From assembly GCA_022843345.1 (NCBI GenBank), contig JALHNW010000015.1, forward strand, positions 1 to 14,853: a stretch of 14,853 nt of DNA, in the 5' to 3' direction. Made by a program: the position numbers and the translations under genes. Within the stretch, counting starts at the first letter, position 1, and each line of letters begins with the position of its first letter. This stretch comes from Rubritepida sp. (lineage in GTDB: Bacteria > Pseudomonadota > Alphaproteobacteria > Acetobacterales > Acetobacteraceae). Shown piece by piece: positions 1 to 6,698 of the stretch. The notes below the pieces were generated by a model, which made no database searches, was not told where the DNA came from, and saw only the letters and a program-made list of their open reading frames with translations.

Positions 1-88
1 CCGGCGCGGTGGCGACGGGCGCGGCGTCCTGGGCGCAGGCGGCCAGCGTCAGCAGCGCGGCGGCGGCGAGCAGGGGGCGGAACGTCAT
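1..88 (-). CDS. Putative lipoprotein, N-terminal fragment (cut by window edge)
   Basis: Only the first 29 codons are inside the window. They begin MTFRPLLAAAALLTLAAC, a bacterial lipoprotein signal peptide: a short Arg-containing n-region, an Ala/Leu-rich core and an LAAC lipobox with Cys18 as the expected lipidated residue. The mature part begins with an Ala/Pro-rich stretch (AQDAAPVATAP), typical of a flexible linker. A purine-rich ribosome binding site (GGAAGAGAG) lies about 8 bases before the ATG at 88, supporting this start. The gene is divergent from puuE. Function cannot be assigned because everything after the signal peptide is outside the window. Confidence 0.7.
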   Translation of the reverse strand, partial: MTFRPLLAAAALLTLAACAQDAAPVATAP

Positions 89-150
89 GGCGATGTCTCT
101 CTTCCGGAAGGTCCAGGCCTTTTGCCAAGCCTTGCCCGCGCTGTCACGGC

Positions 151-178
151 TTGACCCCGGCCAGGGCGGGCCGAAACT
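151..178 (+). promoter_or_regulatory. Candidate promoter of puuE, placing the transcript start at the ATG
   Basis: TTGACC at 151-156 matches five of six positions of the -35 consensus. A weak -10 (GAAACT, 173-178) follows after 16 bases. The expected transcription start would fall at about 185, the A of the puuE ATG. No clear Shine-Dalgarno sequence precedes that ATG, so a leaderless transcript is plausible. The -10 match is poor (3 of 6). Confidence 0.35.
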
Positions 179-184
179 CGCCCC

Positions 185-1102
185 ATGACCCAGATCGCCG
201 ACCCCGAGACTTCCTTCCCGCGCGACTTCGGCGGCTACGGCCCCATCCCGCCGGACCCGCGCTGGCCGAACGGCGCGCGCGTCGCCCTCTCCTTCGTGCT
301 CAACTACGAGGAAGGCGGCGAGAACACGGTCCTGAACGGCGACGCCGGCAGCGAGCAATACCTGCACGAGGTGCCCGGCGGCCCTCCCATCCTGGGCGAG
401 CGCAACCGCACGGTGGAAAGCCAGTTCGACTACGGCGCCCGGGCCGGCGTGTGGCGCGTGCTGCGCCTCTTCGCGCAGCGCGACCTGCGCCTCACCGTCT
501 ACGCCGTCGGCCGCGCGCTGGAGCTGAACCCCGCCGCCGCCCGGGCCTTCGCCGATGCCGGGCACGAGGTGGCGAGCCACGCCTGGCGCTGGATCGACTA
601 CCATTCCGTGCCGCAGGCGCTGGAGCGCGCGGAGATCGCCCGCTGCGTCGAGACGATCGAGCGCCTGTGCGGCAAGCCCCCGGTCGGCTGGTACACCGGC
701 CGCATCAGCCCCCACACCCGCCGCCTGGTGGCCTCGCATGGCGGCTTCCTGTACCAGTCCGACGCCTATGACGACGACCTGCCGCACTACGTGCAGGTGG
801 ACGGCAAGCCCCAGCTCATCATCCCCTACACCCTCGACAACAACGACATGAAGTTCGCCGTCCCCCCAGGATTCGGCGACCCCGACGGCTTCGAACGCCA
901 CCTGCGCGACGCACTCGACCAGCTGCGCGAGGAAGGCGGGCGGATGATGAGCGTGGGCCTGCATTGCCGCATCGTCGGCCGCCCCGGCCGGGCCCGCGCG
1001 CTGGCCCGCTTCCTGGACCACGCGAAGGGGTGCCCCGACGTGTGGGTGGCGACGCGCGAGGAGATCGCGCGCCACTGGTGGGCCACCCACCCGCCCGGGT
1101 GA
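185..1102 (+). CDS. puuE: Allantoinase, PuuE type (polysaccharide-deacetylase fold)
   Basis: The 305-residue protein closely follows PuuE, the allantoinase that evolved from the polysaccharide deacetylase (CE4) family and opens the allantoin ring to allantoate in purine breakdown. Visible family blocks are the start RDFGGYGPIPPDPRWP, FVLNYEEGGE (37-46), YGARAGVWRVLRLF (83-96), HEVASHAWRWIDY (127-139), VGWYTGR, a GGFLYQSDAYDDDLP block, IPYTLDNNDMKF, GLHCRIVGRP and the end IARHWWATHPP. The CE4 His-x3-His metal motif is altered: Trp136 replaces the second His, and NYEEG replaces the usual TFDD. This agrees with PuuE being described as not needing the classical metal site. There is no signal peptide, so it is cytoplasmic. 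No other urate or allantoate gene is visible. The stop is 4 bases from the convergent dehydrogenase stop. Confidence 0.85.
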   Translation: MTQIADPETSFPRDFGGYGPIPPDPRWPNGARVALSFVLNYEEGGENTVLNGDAGSEQYLHEVPGGPPILGERNRTVESQFDYGARAGVWRVLRLFAQRDLRLTVYAVGRALELNPAAARAFADAGHEVASHAWRWIDYHSVPQALERAEIARCVETIERLCGKPPVGWYTGRISPHTRRLVASHGGFLYQSDAYDDDLPHYVQVDGKPQLIIPYTLDNNDMKFAVPPGFGDPDGFERHLRDALDQLREEGGRMMSVGLHCRIVGRPGRARALARFLDHAKGCPDVWVATREEIARHWWATHPPG

Positions 1103-1106
1103 GGGC

Positions 1107-2102
1107 CTATCCAGGCCCGCGCAGGACCACCTCGGGGTTCACCATCATCGCGGGGTCGGACCTGCCGTCCAGCACGTCCAGGATGTTCTGCGCGGCGATG
1201 CGCGCCATCCGCGCCAGCCCCTCCTCCGTGCTCGCCGCGAGGTGTGGGGAAAGGATGACGTTGGGCAGGCCGAACAGCGGGTGGGCGGACGCGGGCGGCT
1301 CCACCTCCAGCACGTCGCTGCCATAGCCCATGACGCGGCCAGCGCGCAGGGCATCGGCCAGCGCCGCCTCATCCACCACCGGGCCGCGCGCGGTGTTCAC
1401 CAGGATGGTGCCGGGCTTCATCGCCGCGAAGGCCGCCGCGTCCAGCAGGTGGCGCGTGTCCGGGCGCAGCGGGCAGTGCAGCGTCACCACGTCGCTTTCC
1501 GCCAGCGCCGCGTGCAGGCTGCGCGCGGGCACCATGCCGTCGGCGGCCAGGCGGGCGGGGGTGAAGGCGGGGTCCAGCACCAGCACGCGCATGCCGAAGG
1601 CCTGGCACAGGCGGGCGACACGCGTGCCGATGCGCCCGTAGCCCACCACCAGCGCGGTGCGCCCGGCGAGGTCTGCCATGGCGAGCGGCCCGCCCTTGCC
1701 CAGATCCTCCGGCCACCAGCCGCCGGATTTCACGCGCTGGTCGAACTGCACCGCGCGCCGGGCGATGGCCAGCATCAGCATCATCGCGTGCTCGGCCACG
1801 CTGAGGTCGTTGGAGCCGTTGGCCACCATCACCGCCACGCCGCGCGCGGTGCAGGCCGGCACGTCCACGGAGTCGAACCCCACGCCGTAGCGGGCGCAGA
1901 CGCGCAGCTTCGGCGCCGCGTCCAGCGCTGCCTGGTCCATGCGCTCCAGCCAGCACAGCACGGCGTCGGCCTCGCGCAGTGCCGCGTGGAACTGCGCCGG
2001 CGGCGGATCGTGCAGCGTGGTCAGGGTCAGGTCCGCGCGGGCTTCCAGCAGGCTGCGCCCAGCCGGGTGAAGGTCGCGGCAGAGCAGGACGTGGCGGCTC
2101 AT
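1107..2102 (-). CDS. D-2-hydroxyacid dehydrogenase (phosphoglycerate dehydrogenase-like)
   Basis: The 331-residue protein belongs to the NAD-dependent D-isomer-specific 2-hydroxyacid dehydrogenase family, which interconverts 2-keto acids and D-2-hydroxy acids. The Rossmann motif GYGRIG is at 154-159, with Asp177 ending beta-2 and pointing to NAD rather than NADP. The catalytic set is present: Arg239 in VNTARGPVVDE, Glu268 in LEVEPP and His287 in SPHLAAST. There is no ACT domain, so it is unlikely to be the full serine-pathway SerA, and the substrate cannot be read from sequence. Its ATG overlaps the TGA of the upstream receptor gene (ATGA, 2099-2102), so the two are probably translationally coupled. 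A role in using the acid bound by that receptor is an inference from this context. Confidence 0.85.
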   Translation of the reverse strand: MSRHVLLCRDLHPAGRSLLEARADLTLTTLHDPPPAQFHAALREADAVLCWLERMDQAALDAAPKLRVCARYGVGFDSVDVPACTARGVAVMVANGSNDLSVAEHAMMLMLAIARRAVQFDQRVKSGGWWPEDLGKGGPLAMADLAGRTALVVGYGRIGTRVARLCQAFGMRVLVLDPAFTPARLAADGMVPARSLHAALAESDVVTLHCPLRPDTRHLLDAAAFAAMKPGTILVNTARGPVVDEAALADALRAGRVMGYGSDVLEVEPPASAHPLFGLPNVILSPHLAASTEEGLARMARIAAQNILDVLDGRSDPAMMVNPEVVLRGPG

Positions 2103-3067
2103 TCGGCGATCCTCTCGATGCGGTTCTGCTCCACCACCTGGCGCCAGCGCGCCACCTCGGCGCGGACGTGCCCGGCGAAGCGCTCGGGCGGCCCGCCCTC
2201 GGGGCGCGCGCCCAGGTCGCGCAGGCGCTTCTGCACCTCGGGGTCGGCATTCGCCTCGTTCAGCAGGGCGTTGAGGCGCGCCACGATGTGCGGCGGCGTG
2301 CCGCGCGGCGCCATGTAGCCGAACCAGGGCTCGATCACGCTGTCCGCCATGCCGGATTCCGCCAGCGTCGGCACCTCGGGCAGGGCCGGGTCGCGCTCGC
2401 GCCCGCTCACGGCGAGCGCGCGAAGCTGACCGCCGCGGATGGCGCCGATCAGGGTGGGCGTGTTTTCGAAGAACATCTGGGTCGCGCCCTGCATCACCGC
2501 CTGCATGGCCGGCGCGCCGCCGCGGAAGGGCACGTGCTGCATGGACAGGCCCAGCCGCCCGTTCATGAACTCGCCCAGCAGGTGGTTGGACGCGCCGAAG
2601 CCGGAGGAGGAGAAATTGGCCCGGTTCCCCTCGCGCCGGGCCCATTCCACGAACCCCGCGAAGTCCCGCGCCGGGTGGTCCGTGCGCACCACCAGCGCGT
2701 TCATCACGCTGCCCGACCAGAACACCGGCACCACGTCGGTGGCGATGTCGAAGGGCATGCGCGCGTAGATGGAGGGGTTGATGGCGCAGTTGCCGATGGT
2801 GCAGGCGCCCAGCGTGTATCCATCCGGCGCGGATTGGGCGACGGCCGCCATGCCGATGTTGCCGTTGGCGCCCGAGCGGTTCTCCACCACCCAGCGGTTC
2901 GGCAGGTCGCGGCTCGCCCGCTCGGCGAAGATGCGGGCGATCAGGTCGGTGGCGCCGCCGGGCGGGAAGGGAACGATGATCCGCACCGGGCGGTCGGGAT
3001 TCCAGTCCTGCGCGCTGGCCGGCAAGGCGGCCAGCAGGGCCAGGACCGCGAGCAGGGCGCGGCGCAT
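2099..3067 (-). CDS. Bug/TctC-family tripartite tricarboxylate transporter receptor
   Basis: This 322-residue periplasmic binding protein of the Bug (TctC) family would capture a carboxylate or related small solute. A Sec signal peptide ends at about residue 19 (LPASA before QDW). Family hallmarks follow: RPVRIIVPFPPGGATDLIAR, the VVENRSGANGNIG loop, PDGYTL, HVPFRGGAPA and LRALAVSG. The start at 3067 is supported by GGAGGAA eight bases upstream. No TctA or TctB membrane component is nearby, as is common for the many orphan Bug proteins in Acetobacteraceae and Burkholderiales. Binding specificity cannot be predicted. The gene is followed by the coupled hydroxyacid dehydrogenase and is divergent from the leuA leader. 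Confidence 0.88.
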   Translation of the reverse strand: MRRALLAVLALLAALPASAQDWNPDRPVRIIVPFPPGGATDLIARIFAERASRDLPNRWVVENRSGANGNIGMAAVAQSAPDGYTLGACTIGNCAINPSIYARMPFDIATDVVPVFWSGSVMNALVVRTDHPARDFAGFVEWARREGNRANFSSSGFGASNHLLGEFMNGRLGLSMQHVPFRGGAPAMQAVMQGATQMFFENTPTLIGAIRGGQLRALAVSGRERDPALPEVPTLAESGMADSVIEPWFGYMAPRGTPPHIVARLNALLNEANADPEVQKRLRDLGARPEGGPPERFAGHVRAEVARWRQVVEQNRIERIAE

Positions 3068-3090
3068 GGGGCGTTCCTCCGTGATTCGTT

Positions 3091-3103
3091 GCACGGACTG
3101 TGC
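3091..3103. repeat. Short inverted repeat upstream of the Bug receptor gene
   Basis: GCAC-ggact-GTGC forms a 4-bp dyad 24 bases upstream of the receptor gene start. It could be part of an operator, but it is short and no regulator is identified. Treat it as a weak observation. Confidence 0.15.
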
Positions 3104-3134
3104 GAGGCAAGCGCGCCGCTGTCCACCGCCGCGC

Positions 3135-3163
3135 TTGCCCGCCGCGCGCGCCGCCGCTAGGGT
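3135..3163 (+). promoter_or_regulatory. Candidate promoter of the leuA leader
   Basis: TTGCCC (3135-3140) is followed after 17 bases by TAGGGT (3158-3163), a reasonable sigma-70-like pair for a high-GC alphaproteobacterium. Seven bases further is the A of the leader-peptide ATG (3171), so the transcript may begin exactly at the start codon. There is no Shine-Dalgarno sequence between the -10 and that ATG, which fits leaderless translation. Confidence 0.45.
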
Positions 3164-3170
3164 GCCGCCC

Positions 3171-3275
3171 ATGGCCGAGCGCACCGCACATCCCGTGCCG
3201 TTCGCCGGGGCGCCGCCCCGGGCGCTGCCGCTCGCCCTGCGTCCGCTCCTTCGACTTCCCCGCCCCCGGGCGTGA
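3171..3275 (+). CDS. Putative leucine-rich leader peptide of leuA
   Basis: This is a 34-codon frame beginning MAERTAHPVPF and ending in TGA, 73 bases before leuA. Residues 19-29 read LPLALRPLLRL: six leucines in eleven codons (3225-3257), two of them CTT, which should be rare in such a GC-rich genome. The dense Leu run, its place directly before the first gene of leucine synthesis, and the downstream pairing segments fit a transcriptional or translational attenuator sensing charged tRNA-Leu. Leader-peptide attenuation of amino acid operons is established in proteobacteria. Its use here is inference, because a Leu/Pro/Arg-rich short frame can also arise by chance at this base composition. Confidence 0.55.
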   Translation: MAERTAHPVPFAGAPPRALPLALRPLLRLPRPRA

Positions 3276-3312
3276 TGCCTGGCCGCGCGCGGCGGCCTGC
3301 ACCTCCCGGGGG
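3205..3312 (+). promoter_or_regulatory. Candidate attenuator pairing segments before leuA
   Basis: Three segments can pair with one another in different ways. Segment 1 is GCCCCGGG (3215-3222), which also closes a local 7-bp hairpin, CCGGGGC-gcc-GCCCCGG (3205-3221). Segment 2 is CCCCCGGG (3263-3270), just after the Leu codons. Segment 3 is CCCGGGGG (3305-3312), a perfect 8-bp complement of segment 2. A ribosome stalled on the last Leu codons would cover segment 2 and leave segment 3 free. Without stalling, the 2:3 stem can form. Inside its loop a second stem, GGCCGC/GCGGCC (3281-3297), can form. No U-tract follows, so the block may act on translation or through Rho rather than as an intrinsic terminator. 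Confidence 0.4.
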
Positions 3313-3348
3313 ATGACGGCGGACACCCTTCAGGCGCGGAGCGCACCC

Positions 3349-4932
3349 ATGAGCATCAACCACCCCTCCTTCGGCACCATCGCCGACGACCGCATCATCA
3401 TCTTCGACACGACGCTGCGCGACGGCGAGCAGTCGCCCGGCTTCTCCATGAACATCGGCGAGAAGCTGCGCATGGCCGAGGCGCTGGCCGACCTCGGCGT
3501 GGACGTGATGGAGGCGGGCTTCCCCATCGCGAGCCCGGGCGACTTCGAGAGCGTCGAGACCATCGCGAAGCGTTTCAGCAAGGACGGCCCCGTGGTCTGC
3601 GGTCTGGCCCGCACCGCGCCCGCCGACATCCAGCGCGCCGCCGAGGCCATCCGCCCGGCCGCGCGCAAGCGCATCCACACCTTCGTCTCCACCAGCCCGC
3701 TGCACATGCGCGTGAAGCTGCGGATGGAGCCCGAGGAGGTGCTGGCGCTGGTCACCGCCTCCGTCACCATGGCGCGCAACGCCACCGACGACGTGGAATG
3801 GTCCGCCGAGGACGGCACCCGCACGGAGCACGAGTTCCTGTGCCGCTGCGTCGAGGCCGCGATCAAGGCGGGGGCCACCACCATCAACATCCCCGACACG
3901 GTCGGCTACGCCGTGCCCGAGGACATGGCCCACATCTTCGCCATGCTGCGGCAGCGCGTGCCGGGCGCGGATGGGGTCATCTTCTCCACCCACAACCACA
4001 ACGACCTGGGGCTGGCCGTGGCGAACACCCTGGCCGCCATCCGCGCCGGGGCGCGGCAGGTGGAGTGCACGGTCAACGGCATCGGCGAGCGCGCGGGCAA
4101 CGCCTCGCTGGAGGAGGCGGTGATGGCGCTGCGCACGCGCCACGACGCCATCCCCACCACCAACAACATCGTCACCACCAAGCTGCTGAAGATCAGCCGC
4201 CTGCTGGCCAGCACCACGGGCTTCGACGTGCAGCCCAACAAGGCCATCGTCGGGCGCAACGCCTTCGCGCATGAATCCGGCATCCACCAGGACGGCATGC
4301 TGAAGGACAGCTCCACCTACGAGATCATGACGCCCGAGAGCGTGGGCTGGACCCACTCCTCCCTGGTGCTGGGCAAGCACAGCGGCCGCGCCGCCTTCCG
4401 CGACCGGCTGAAGACCATGGGCTACGAGGTGGGCGACAACCAGCTGAACGACGCCTTCCGCCGCTTCAAGGACCTCGCCGACCGCAAGAAGGTTGTCTAC
4501 GACGAGGACATCGCGGCGCTCGTGGATGACGAGGTGATGCGCGCGGACGAGCGCATCAAGCTGGTGGGCCTGAACGTCTCCACCGGCATGGGCACGCGGC
4601 CCATGGCCACCGTCTCGCTGGAGGTGGATGGCGAGCGCCGCGACGGCATGGCGATGGGCGACGGCGCGGTGGACGCCACCTTCAACGCCATCCGCGTGGC
4701 CTTCCCGCACGAGATCGACCTCAAGCTCTACGCCGTGCAGAGCATCACCGGCGGCACCGACGCCCAGGCGCGCGTGACCGTGCGCTTCGAGGAGAAGGGC
4801 AAGCTGGTGGACGGGCAGGGGGCGGAAACCTGCACCATCGTGGCCTCCGCCAAGGCTTACGTCCACGCGCTGAACAAGCTGCTGGTGAAGCGCGAGCGGA
4901 CGGCGCCGCCGGCGGTGTTGAAGACGGCCTGA
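3349..4932 (+). CDS. leuA: 2-isopropylmalate synthase
   Basis: LeuA condenses acetyl-CoA with 2-ketoisovalerate, the first committed step of leucine synthesis. The 527-residue length fits the long bacterial form with a regulatory domain. The catalytic TIM barrel shows FDTTLRDGEQSPG (19-31, catalytic Arg24 and metal ligand Asp25), STSPLHM, the metal-binding HNHNDLG (215-221) and GERAGNASLEE with Asn251. A linker segment HESGIHQDGMLK and LGKHSGR follow. The C-terminal leucine-sensing (allosteric) domain starts near residue 403 (LVGLNVSTGMG). The ATG at 3349 has only a weak GGAG upstream. An in-frame ATG at 3313, directly behind a GGGGG run, would add 12 residues and cannot be excluded. Expression is probably set by the leader peptide and stem upstream. 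Confidence 0.95.
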   Translation: MSINHPSFGTIADDRIIIFDTTLRDGEQSPGFSMNIGEKLRMAEALADLGVDVMEAGFPIASPGDFESVETIAKRFSKDGPVVCGLARTAPADIQRAAEAIRPAARKRIHTFVSTSPLHMRVKLRMEPEEVLALVTASVTMARNATDDVEWSAEDGTRTEHEFLCRCVEAAIKAGATTINIPDTVGYAVPEDMAHIFAMLRQRVPGADGVIFSTHNHNDLGLAVANTLAAIRAGARQVECTVNGIGERAGNASLEEAVMALRTRHDAIPTTNNIVTTKLLKISRLLASTTGFDVQPNKAIVGRNAFAHESGIHQDGMLKDSSTYEIMTPESVGWTHSSLVLGKHSGRAAFRDRLKTMGYEVGDNQLNDAFRRFKDLADRKKVVYDEDIAALVDDEVMRADERIKLVGLNVSTGMGTRPMATVSLEVDGERRDGMAMGDGAVDATFNAIRVAFPHEIDLKLYAVQSITGGTDAQARVTVRFEEKGKLVDGQGAETCTIVASAKAYVHALNKLLVKRERTAPPAVLKTA

Positions 4933-4935
4933 ACC

Positions 4936-4984
4936 TCCAGGGGCGCTGCCCCTGGACCCCGCCGGGGTGGCTGGGCCACCCCGG
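4936..4984. terminator. Double hairpin between convergent genes (terminator and/or dispersed repeat)
   Basis: Two perfect stems lie between the leuA stop and the stop of the opposing gene: TCCAGGGGC-gct-GCCCCTGGA (4936-4956, 9 bp) and CCGGGGTGGC-tgg-GCCACCCCGG (4962-4984, 10 bp). They are symmetrical and so can act on transcripts from either side. Neither has a U-tract. Similar GGGGC/GCCCC tandem hairpins are a familiar kind of intergenic repeat in high-GC alphaproteobacteria, so this may also be one copy of a dispersed element; that part is from memory and untested here. Confidence 0.6.
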
Positions 4985-4997
4985 ACCCCGCCTCGGG

Positions 4998-6641
4998 CTA
5001 CGCCAGCGTCGTCAGGTCTTGGAACCAGTGCTGGGCCTGGGTGTAGCCGCGCACGTTGCGGCCCATCGCCCTGGGGTTCGTGTCGTGCACCACGAAGACC
5101 CACAGCGCCTCGTTCACCGCCTTCTCATGCGCGCGGCGCATCAGCGCGTCCTGCTCCGCCACGTCGAAGCTCCCCATCGCCCGGTCGAGGATCGCGTCCA
5201 TCTCCGCGTCCCGGTAGTGGGCGAAGTTCACGCCCACCGGCGAGACCTGGTTGGAGTGGAAGAACCGGATGAAGGCATACAGCGGGTCGCTCGTGAGATA
5301 CGCCACGTTGTTGGCCGTGATGTTGCCGCTGCGCGCGATCTCACCCAGCGCGCCCTGGCGCCAGCAGGTGTAGAGCACCTCCAGCTCCACCACCTGGAAC
5401 TCCACCTGGATGCCCACCTCGCGCCACGCCGCCTGGACGTACTCGTTCATCGGCATGGACAGCATCTGCCCCGACCCGCCCGACGGCACGATGAAGCGCG
5501 TCCGCAGCGGGTTGCGCGGCGAAAAGCCCGCCTCGGCCAGCAGCCGCCGCGCTTCCGCCGGGTCGTGGCGGATCTGGAACTCGGGCCGGCCGAACCAGGG
5601 CGAGGACGGGTCCACCACCCCCACCGCCGGCTTGGCCAAGCCGCCCAGCAGCGCCACCACCTCGTCGCGGTTGATCGCCAGGTTCGCCGCGCGCCGCAGC
5701 CGCACGTCGCGCCAGAGCGAGCCCTCGACCAGGGACAGGTGGTAGTTCCACACGTGCGGCGTCACGTTCTCCACGATGCGCGCGCCGGCCTGGCGCAGGC
5801 GGGGCACCAGGTCCGGTGCCGGGCTCTCCACCAGGTCCAGCTGGCCGGCGATCAGGGCGTTGGTGCGCGTCGTCGTCTCGGGCGCGGCCACCAGCACCAC
5901 GCGGTCCACCTTGGGCATCCGCGCGGGGTTCCAGTAGGCGGCGTTGCGCACCAGCTCCGCCCGCTCGCGCGGGACCAGGCGGGCCAGGCGGAAGGGGCCG
6001 GTGCCGGAGGGCTCGGCCGCGAAGCGCTCCCAGGAACGCCCCAGCCGCTCGTACTGCGCGGGCGAGGAGATGAGGAACCACAGCATCTGGTAGGGGAAGA
6101 AGCTGTCCACCGCGCGCGTCGTCACCTCCACCGTCATCGCGTCCAGCTTGCGCCAGGAGGCGACGGAGGGCAGGCGCGGCCGCACCTGCGCGGCCTGGCG
6201 GTTGTCGAAATGCGGCGCCTGCGGGTTCAGCACCTTCTCGAAGTTCCAGACCACCGCGTCGGCGTCGAAGGCGCTGCCGTCGTGGAAGGAAACGCCGGGG
6301 CGCAGGCGGAACACCCACTTGGTGCGATCGGAGGGCGTCGCCTCCCACGCGGTGGCGAGGCCGGGGACCAGCTTCCCCGGCCGGTCCGCCACGTCCATCT
6401 CCCACGCCACCAGCGGGTCGTAGAGGGTGTGGCCGGTGAACTGGTAGGCGCCGGCCCCGCGGTCGGGCTGGCCGGTGGTTTGCGGGATGTCGGCCATGGA
6501 GATGCCGTAGCGCAACACCCGTTCGTTGCCTGATGTCTGGGCAAATGCGTGGCTTCCAGCGTGTGGAAGCGGCAGGCTGGCCATTCCCGCGGCACCGAGC
6601 GTGGCCAGCAGGTCGCGGCGGTTCAAGGATTCAGCGGTCAT
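4998..6641 (-). CDS. ABC transporter substrate-binding protein, family 5 (DppA/NikA/OppA-like)
   Basis: This is a 547-residue family-5 solute-binding protein. The N-terminus is Tat-like (NRRDLLATLGAAG) with likely cleavage after HAFA (before QTSGN). Family blocks include LYDPLVAWE, LVPGLATAWEATPSDRTKWVFRLRPGVSFHDGSAFDADAVVWNFE split across residues of domain I, GTGPFRL, RRAANLAINRDEV and ARRLLAEAGF. Family members bind peptides, nickel, heme, opines or sugars, and the ligand is not evident here. No permease or ATPase gene is adjacent. It starts 57 bases behind btuB on the same strand, with a 10-bp hairpin in the gap, so co-expression from the riboswitch transcript is possible but may be partial. 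The start at 6641 has only a weak ribosome binding site. Confidence 0.9.
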   Translation of the reverse strand: MTAESLNRRDLLATLGAAGMASLPLPHAGSHAFAQTSGNERVLRYGISMADIPQTTGQPDRGAGAYQFTGHTLYDPLVAWEMDVADRPGKLVPGLATAWEATPSDRTKWVFRLRPGVSFHDGSAFDADAVVWNFEKVLNPQAPHFDNRQAAQVRPRLPSVASWRKLDAMTVEVTTRAVDSFFPYQMLWFLISSPAQYERLGRSWERFAAEPSGTGPFRLARLVPRERAELVRNAAYWNPARMPKVDRVVLVAAPETTTRTNALIAGQLDLVESPAPDLVPRLRQAGARIVENVTPHVWNYHLSLVEGSLWRDVRLRRAANLAINRDEVVALLGGLAKPAVGVVDPSSPWFGRPEFQIRHDPAEARRLLAEAGFSPRNPLRTRFIVPSGGSGQMLSMPMNEYVQAAWREVGIQVEFQVVELEVLYTCWRQGALGEIARSGNITANNVAYLTSDPLYAFIRFFHSNQVSPVGVNFAHYRDAEMDAILDRAMGSFDVAEQDALMRRAHEKAVNEALWVFVVHDTNPRAMGRNVRGYTQAQHWFQDLTTLA

Positions 6642-6651
6642 TCAGAGGTCC

Positions 6652-6675
6652 CACCCGGCATGAGGATGCCGGGTG
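6652..6675 (-). terminator. Perfect hairpin between btuB and the binding-protein gene
   Basis: CACCCGGCAT-(4)-ATGCCGGGTG is a perfect 10-bp stem with a 4-base loop in the 57-base gap. There is no T-tract on the minus strand after it (GGACCTCTGA follows), so it is either a weak terminator that lowers downstream expression or an RNA-stability element shielding the btuB message from 3' decay. It ends about 10 bases before the next start codon. Confidence 0.45.
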
Positions 6676-6698
6676 AGTTGCAAGGACCGTGCCGCGCC

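Noticed and set aside
1107..3326. One very long minus-strand open frame covering both the dehydrogenase and the receptor region
   Set aside because: Only the part from 2102 down reads as a protein family. The upstream part is an Arg/Gly/Ala-rich shadow of the receptor gene in another frame; the two real genes overlap by 4 bases.
3157..5103. A 648-codon minus-strand frame opposite leuA
   Set aside because: Composition is His/Gly/Val/Ala-rich with no motifs. It is the complement of a strongly conserved gene in GC-rich DNA, where long antisense frames are expected.
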